Positions 59,931-64,000 of a stretch of 64,000 nt of DNA are shown here, piece after piece. This DNA is from Brenneria nigrifluens DSM 30175 = ATCC 13028 (lineage in GTDB: Bacteria; Pseudomonadota; Gammaproteobacteria; Enterobacterales; Enterobacteriaceae), in the NCBI RefSeq assembly GCF_005484965.1, contig NZ_CP034036.1, forward strand, positions 1,054,001-1,118,000. The letters run 5' to 3'. A program made the position numbers and the translations under genes. The notes under the pieces were generated by a model. It did not search any database. It had not been told where the DNA came from and saw nothing but the letters and a program-made list of their open reading frames with translations. Within the stretch, counting starts at the first letter, position 1. Every line of letters begins with the position of its first letter.

Positions 59931-59968
59931 AAAAGCCGGAAGCGATAATCCGATCCTTCCGGCTTTTT
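59931..59968 (+). terminator. Terminator, rhs cassette type, copy 2
   Basis: AAAAGCCGGAAG and CTTCCGGCTTTT form a 12-bp stem followed by T. Almost identical to the terminators after the other two immunity genes. Confidence 0.88.
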
Positions 59969-59993
59969 ATTTTATTAGTGGTCAGGTTATTTT

Positions 59994-60155
59994 CTACAGA
60001 TTAATCTGCGTCTCAATAATAATCCTGCCTCTTTCCACCGTGACGGTAACGGGCATCCCGGTGATAAAGCCGGACTCTTCGAGCCAGCGGCCTTTAAGGT
60101 TGATGGCAGAGGGCGGGTTGGGCTTGCCGTTATGCGGGTGGGATCCAAAATTGTA
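59994..60155 (-). pseudogene. symE-like C-terminal fragment, copy A
   Basis: On the minus strand the frame reads NPPSAINLKGRWLEESGFIT then GMPVTVTVERGRIIIETQIN and a stop. This is the classical SymE C-terminal half; the N-terminal half is absent, replaced by an AT-rich joint at 60147. The same fragment recurs at 62325. Confidence 0.8.
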
Positions 60156-60225
60156 TTAACTATATGTTTTAAAATCGTTTATTTTTTATTTTGACCCTTT
60201 GGCTAGTTCTGCCAGCAATTCCGAT
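60141..60225 (+). repeat. Cassette junction, copy A
   Basis: Starting at GGATCCAAAATTGTATTAAC, through an AT-rich joint (GTTTATTTTTTATTTTGACC) and into the truncated rhs (GCTAGTTCTGCCAGCAATTC), the sequence is identical to 62470-62555. It fuses the symE fragment to the rhs core. Confidence 0.85.
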
Positions 60226-61794
60226 GCGGGCGGGCAGCGTGCGGTAGTGGATGGCATACTGGCGCCTCTGCAACAGCAGTGGCGGTCAGGTCAGCTGTCG
60301 TCGCTGGGGATTGTCGGGCATCGTCCGCTGACGTTCAGCCATACGGACGCGGGCGAGGAGCAGTGCCGCAGCAACGGCGCCGGTTTTGCGCTGCGTCAGG
60401 AGTGGAGCCCGACGGGGCTGTTGCAGCGTCAGGCGCTGGAGGGGGCGGACGGCCGGGTAAACGATGTGCTGGAGCGGCGCTATCAGTACGACGTGCTGGA
60501 CCGGCTGACGGGTATCAGCGACAGTCACTGGGGCGAGCAGGCGTTCCGTTTGAACGGCGCGGGTCAGGTAACGGCGGAGCGTCGCGAGCAGGGCCGTCGG
60601 CGTCAGGCAAGGCTGTTTGGTTACGACTCCGAACAAAACCTGTGTGAAATCTCCCGGATAGCGCCGGGGATGGGCGAGGCGCTGTCGGTGAAGGAGGCGG
60701 TGGCGCAGTGGTCGTCGCGGTATGATGCGGCGGGGCGGGTGGTAGAACGGGGTTATGCGCAGTACCGTTATGACGACTGTGGGCGTCTGGCGGTGAAGCG
60801 GGAGGCGCGCCCCGGCTTTCGACCGAAGGAAACGCGTTTCGAGTGGGACGTGCAGGACCGCCTGGTGCGGGTACTGTTGCCGGACGGGGCGCGCTGGCGC
60901 TATCGTTATGATGCGTTTGGTCGCCGGATAAGCAAGGTGCGCGAGGGTCAGGTTGAATCGGCGCAGGCGGTAGCGCGGGTGGCGTACCGGTGGGACGGCG
61001 ACCAGTTGGTGGGACAGCGGCAGTACCTGGCGGACGGCACGGCGGCGCGGGAAGTGCAGTGGGTATATGAGCCGGGGAGTTTCCGTCCGCTGGCGCAGGT
61101 GGAGTCGAAAGCGGGGCAGACGCAACTTCACTATATCGTGACGGACCTGACGGGAACGGCGCGGGAGTTGTGCAGCGAGGAGGGGGAAGTCCACTGGCGC
61201 GGCGAGCAGGGTCTGTGGGGCGCGCACCGGGAAGAGCGGTTACCGATAAGGCAGCGGCGCTATCTGGGCGATGCGGCGAACGAGGAGGTGTACTGCGAAC
61301 TGCGCTATCAGGGGCAGTTATACGATGTGGAAACGGGGCTTTACTATAACCGGCATCGTTATTATGATGCGGAGAGCGGACAGTATATTTCGCCGGACCC
61401 GATAGGGTTACTTGGTGGGATAAGGCCACAATCATACGTACACAATCCGCTGGAGTGGGTTGACCCGTTGGGGTTGAATTCGAATAAATGCCCTGAGTCT
61501 AGAGATGGTAGCAACAGTAAAAAATCTCGTAGTGGTCGCCCAGACCCTCTTGAAGAGGCAGAAGGAAGGCCTCATACGATAATTGAACGCCCAGGACCGG
61601 ATGGGCAGTATACAACTCATAACGGTGATGGGACGTGGAAGCAGTATCGTGGATCAGGGCAAGATCATGGCGGTATACCTCGTCCTAATGTTAAAGAGAC
61701 CACGTTAAATCAGGCACCTAATGGAAAGGTCTTTGTAGGTAAAAGTAAGGTTAGATTGCCACGACCAGATGAGTTTCCCGGAGGAAAAGAATGA
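60199..61794 (+). CDS. Orphan rhs cassette 2 with Ntox24-like toxin tip
   Basis: Open frame of 531 codons beginning with a TTG at the junction, no ribosome binding site. From DAGGQRA on it matches the main rhs from 55832 onward, then diverges after DPIGLLGG. The tip (GRPHTIIERPGPDGQYTTHN GDGTWKQYRGSGQDHGGIPR; PNVKETTLNQAPNGKVFVG) matches what I recall as polymorphic toxin type 24, a small predicted nuclease. Probably silent until recombined with the full rhs. Confidence 0.82.
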   Translation: MASSASNSDAGGQRAVVDGILAPLQQQWRSGQLSSLGIVGHRPLTFSHTDAGEEQCRSNGAGFALRQEWSPTGLLQRQALEGADGRVNDVLERRYQYDVLDRLTGISDSHWGEQAFRLNGAGQVTAERREQGRRRQARLFGYDSEQNLCEISRIAPGMGEALSVKEAVAQWSSRYDAAGRVVERGYAQYRYDDCGRLAVKREARPGFRPKETRFEWDVQDRLVRVLLPDGARWRYRYDAFGRRISKVREGQVESAQAVARVAYRWDGDQLVGQRQYLADGTAAREVQWVYEPGSFRPLAQVESKAGQTQLHYIVTDLTGTARELCSEEGEVHWRGEQGLWGAHREERLPIRQRRYLGDAANEEVYCELRYQGQLYDVETGLYYNRHRYYDAESGQYISPDPIGLLGGIRPQSYVHNPLEWVDPLGLNSNKCPESRDGSNSKKSRSGRPDPLEEAEGRPHTIIERPGPDGQYTTHNGDGTWKQYRGSGQDHGGIPRPNVKETTLNQAPNGKVFVGKSKVRLPRPDEFPGGKE

Positions 61795-62240
61795 AAGCTG
61801 ATGATGCCTTTTTCTCAATAAATGACTTTTTTAATGCAAATAAACCTAAAGAGCTAAATAAAGCTGATTATATTCATGCTTTTTTTTCTCAGCAGGGTTT
61901 GCCAAAAGATATTATTATATCTTTACTCAATCTTATATCGCCTGTTTTCGAGGTTGTAGATGAAGTCTTGTTATTAAAAGACTTCTATGGAAGGGATGAG
62001 TATAATAGACATGTTCAAGAAAATTCGGATAAGAAAACTATCCAGTTTTGGTCTAATATGCTGGATTTGACGAGTATTTTTGAGTGTGACGATTATTTGA
62101 TGGTTAAAAGTTTTGCCGATGATTTGGCTTATGTTTGGAATAAAAAAATTGAGACGCTTGGTTATCAAAAAATTGCTGTGGCAAAGACGTATTTAGAAGA
62201 AGATGATGAGAGCGTATATATAACGATAGCGATACCTTGA
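61791..62240 (+). CDS. Immunity protein for rhs cassette 2
   Basis: Encodes 149 aa with ATGA overlap with the cassette. It is acidic, helical and AT-rich (KADDAFFSINDFFNANKPKE; HAFFSQQGLPKDIIISLLNL; YLEEDDESVYITIAIP). I do not recognise the family; the role is from position directly after the Ntox24-like tip. Confidence 0.72.
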   Translation: MKADDAFFSINDFFNANKPKELNKADYIHAFFSQQGLPKDIIISLLNLISPVFEVVDEVLLLKDFYGRDEYNRHVQENSDKKTIQFWSNMLDLTSIFECDDYLMVKSFADDLAYVWNKKIETLGYQKIAVAKTYLEEDDESVYITIAIP

Positions 62241-62266
62241 TTATAAACAACTATTGATCTTATTTT

Positions 62267-62305
62267 AAAGCCGGAAGCGATCGTCGATCCTTCCGGCTTT
62301 TTTAT
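62267..62305 (+). terminator. Terminator, rhs cassette type, copy 3
   Basis: AAAGCCGGAAGCGATCG and CGATCCTTCCGGCTTT form a near-perfect stem, followed by T residues. Confidence 0.88.
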
Positions 62306-62324
62306 TTTATAATCTGGTTAGCCG

Positions 62325-62485
62325 CTACAAATTAATCTGCGTCTCAATAATAATCCTGCCGCGCTCCACCGTAACGGTGACGGGCATCCCGGTCATAAAG
62401 CCACATTCTTCGAGCCAGCGGCCTTTAAGGTTGATGGCCGAGGGCGGGTTGGGCCTGCCGTTATGCGGGTGGGATCCAAAATTGT
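62325..62485 (-). pseudogene. symE-like C-terminal fragment, copy B
   Basis: Nearly identical to copy A at 59994: NPPSAINLKGRWLEECGFMT then GMPVTVTVERGRIIIETQIN and a stop. It is truncated at the same base as copy A. Confidence 0.8.
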
Positions 62486-62555
62486 ATTAACTATATGTTT
62501 TAAAATCGTTTATTTTTTATTTTGACCCTTTGGCTAGTTCTGCCAGCAATTCCGA
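62470..62555 (+). repeat. Cassette junction, copy B
   Basis: Identical to 60141-60225, including the AT-rich joint and the entry into the rhs core at TCCGATGCGGGCGGGCAGCG. Two cassettes therefore share one ancestral breakpoint. Confidence 0.85.
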
Positions 62556-64000
62556 TGCGGGCGGGCAGCGCGCGGCGGTGGAGGGTATTCTGGCGCCGCT
62601 GCAACTGGCCTGGTCGTCGGGGCAGCTGTCGTCGCTGGGTATCGGTTCGCATCAGCCGCTGACGTTCAGCCATACGGACGCGGGCGAGGAGCAGCGCCGC
62701 AGCAACGGCGCCGGTTTTGCGCTGCGTCAGGAGTGGAGCCCGACGGGGCTGTTGCAGCGTCAGGCGCTGGAGGGGGCGGACGGCCGGGTAAACGATGTGC
62801 TGGAGCGGCGCTATCAGTACGACGTGCTGGACCGGCTGACGGGTATCAGCGACAGCCACTGGGGCGAGCAGGCGTTCCGTTTGAACGGCGCGGGTCAGGT
62901 AACGGCGGAGCGTCGCGAGCAGGGCCGTCGGCGTCAGGCCAGGCTGTTTGGTTACGACTCGGAACAAAACCTGTGTGAAATCTCCCGGATAGCGCCGGGG
63001 ATGGGCGAGGCGCTGTCGGTGAAGGAGGCGGTGGCGCAGTGGTCGTCGCGGTATGATGCGGCGGGGCGGATGGTAGAACGGGGTTATGCGCAGTACCGTT
63101 ATGACGACTGTGGGCGTCTGGCGGTGAAGCGGGAGGCGCGCCCCGGCTTTCGACCGAAGGAAACGCGTTTCGAGTGGGACGTGCAGGACCGCCTGGTGCG
63201 GGTACTGTTGCCGGACGGGGCGCGCTGGCGCTATCGTTATGATGCGTTTGGTCGCCGGATAAGCAAGGTGCGCGAGGGTCAGGTTGAATCGGCGCAGGCG
63301 GTGGCGCGGGTGGCGTACCGGTGGGACGGCGACCAGTTGGTGGGACAGCGGCAGTATTTGGCGGACGGCACGGCGGCGCGGGAAGTGCAGTGGGTGTATG
63401 AGCCGGGGAGTTTCCGTCCGCTGGCGCAGGTGGAGTCGAAAGCGGGGGAGACGCAACTTCACTATATCGTGACGGACCTGACGGGAACGGCGCGGGAATT
63501 GTGCAGCGAGGCGGGGGAAGTCCACTGGCGGGGCGAGCACCGGGAAGAGCGGTTACCGATAAGGCAGCGGCGCTATCTGGGCGATGCGGCGAACGAGGAG
63601 GTGTACTGCGAGCTGCGCTATCAGGGGCAGTTATACGATGCGGAAACGGGGCTTTACTATAACCGGCATCGTTATTATGATGCGGAGAGCGGACAGTATA
63701 TCTCGCCGGACCCGATAGGGCTGGCGGGTGGTTTAAACAACTACGCTTATGCGCCGAATCCGCTTACGTGGATTGATCCGTTGGGGTTGGCGAGATGTAA
63801 ACCTGAAAAATGGGACGTAGATTCACACCAGAATAATAAAAATGCCGTTAAAGGATTAAACCTCGGTTTGGATTCTCATCATGTCGGCCAGAAAAATATC
63901 ATGAAAGATTTAGTCGAAGGATATGATCCTGTAACTGCTCCAGCCATATTAGTTCCTCGTGTTGGACATACTGTATCAAAAGAAGGTGTGGGGATCGTTT
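62530..64000 (+). CDS. Orphan rhs cassette 3 with SHH nuclease-like tip (runs off the window)
   Basis: The frame opens with the TTG at the junction and stays open to the window end (490 codons). The rhs part matches the main gene, with an in-frame loss of 18 bases near 63538 (GEQGLWGAHREE becomes GEHREE). After DPIGLAGG..NPLTWIDPLGL the tip reads NLGLDSHHVGQKNIMKDLVE then GYDPVTAPAILVPRVGHTVS, matching the Tox-SHH HNH/endonuclease VII-type toxins. The end of the tip and any immunity gene lie beyond the window. Confidence 0.82.
   Translation, partial: MASSASNSDAGGQRAAVEGILAPLQLAWSSGQLSSLGIGSHQPLTFSHTDAGEEQRRSNGAGFALRQEWSPTGLLQRQALEGADGRVNDVLERRYQYDVLDRLTGISDSHWGEQAFRLNGAGQVTAERREQGRRRQARLFGYDSEQNLCEISRIAPGMGEALSVKEAVAQWSSRYDAAGRMVERGYAQYRYDDCGRLAVKREARPGFRPKETRFEWDVQDRLVRVLLPDGARWRYRYDAFGRRISKVREGQVESAQAVARVAYRWDGDQLVGQRQYLADGTAAREVQWVYEPGSFRPLAQVESKAGETQLHYIVTDLTGTARELCSEAGEVHWRGEHREERLPIRQRRYLGDAANEEVYCELRYQGQLYDAETGLYYNRHRYYDAESGQYISPDPIGLAGGLNNYAYAPNPLTWIDPLGLARCKPEKWDVDSHQNNKNAVKGLNLGLDSHHVGQKNIMKDLVEGYDPVTAPAILVPRVGHTVSKEGVGIV

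Overview
The window looks like the chromosome of a plant- or environment-associated Enterobacterales bacterium, most likely Pectobacteriaceae (Brenneria, Pectobacterium or Dickeya-like). The reasons are the proB-proA-tRNA-Thr(CGU) junction known from enterobacteria, the type VI secretion (T6SS) gene order, the SymE/Rhs arrays and the TATACCC...GGGTATA short repeats. This is inferred from content; no genus-specific marker was tested. The backbone is GC-rich, while the islands are clearly AT-richer.

Layout. (1) 1-1741: the end of proB, complete proA, then a tRNA-Thr gene. (2) About 1742-13450: a layered, decaying integration island at the tRNA 3' end. Degenerate copies of the tRNA 3' end lie at about 9051 and 12942, paired arm-type repeats lie at 1865 and 8975, and there are three integrase remnants. 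Cargo is an IS630-family element, a PAAR/S-pyocin-like toxin with an immunity gene, an uncharacterised membrane-anchored protein, yafN with a frameshifted yafO, an AbiEi/AbiEii pair and a RelB/RelE pair. (3) 13558-14151: a GNAT acetyltransferase. (4) 14724-21185: one operon with an NtaA/DszA-type flavin monooxygenase, an AhpD-like protein and a complete branched-chain-type ABC importer (substrate-binding protein, LivG, LivF, LivH, LivM), probably for import and oxidation of an unidentified organic substrate.

(5) 22390-44017: a complete T6SS structural operon in the order of the Vibrio cholerae vas cluster (tssB C E F G fha J K L clpV vasH vasI tssA tssM vasL, then a Sel1 lipoprotein). It is bracketed by two copies of a palindromic-ended repeat. 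(6) 44601-52411: a sigma-54 promoter with upstream repeated sites drives hcp; then come vgrG, a PAAR-lipase effector, two tandem ankyrin lipoproteins (likely immunity) plus a remnant of a third, and two DUF4123 adaptor genes. (7) 52427-64000: a full-length rhs toxin gene with its immunity gene, followed by at least three orphan rhs 3' cassettes. Each carries a different C-terminal toxin (ART-like, Ntox24-like, SHH nuclease-like), the first two have a matching immunity gene, and near-identical terminators and antisense symE-like pieces separate them. The window ends inside the third cassette.

How it works together: the sigma-54 activator inside the structural operon probably switches on the hcp-vgrG-effector unit. 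Hcp, VgrG and PAAR form the missile, DUF4123 proteins load the lipase and Rhs cargo, and the orphan cassettes are a reservoir from which the Rhs toxin tip can be swapped by recombination in the conserved core. The most unusual items are a 63-bp near-perfect palindrome that shares its 17-bp centre with the operator of the AbiE operon, a run of four short hairpins plus a terminator at 3840-3941, the identical cassette junctions in the rhs array, and the orphan membrane protein at 7109-7939.
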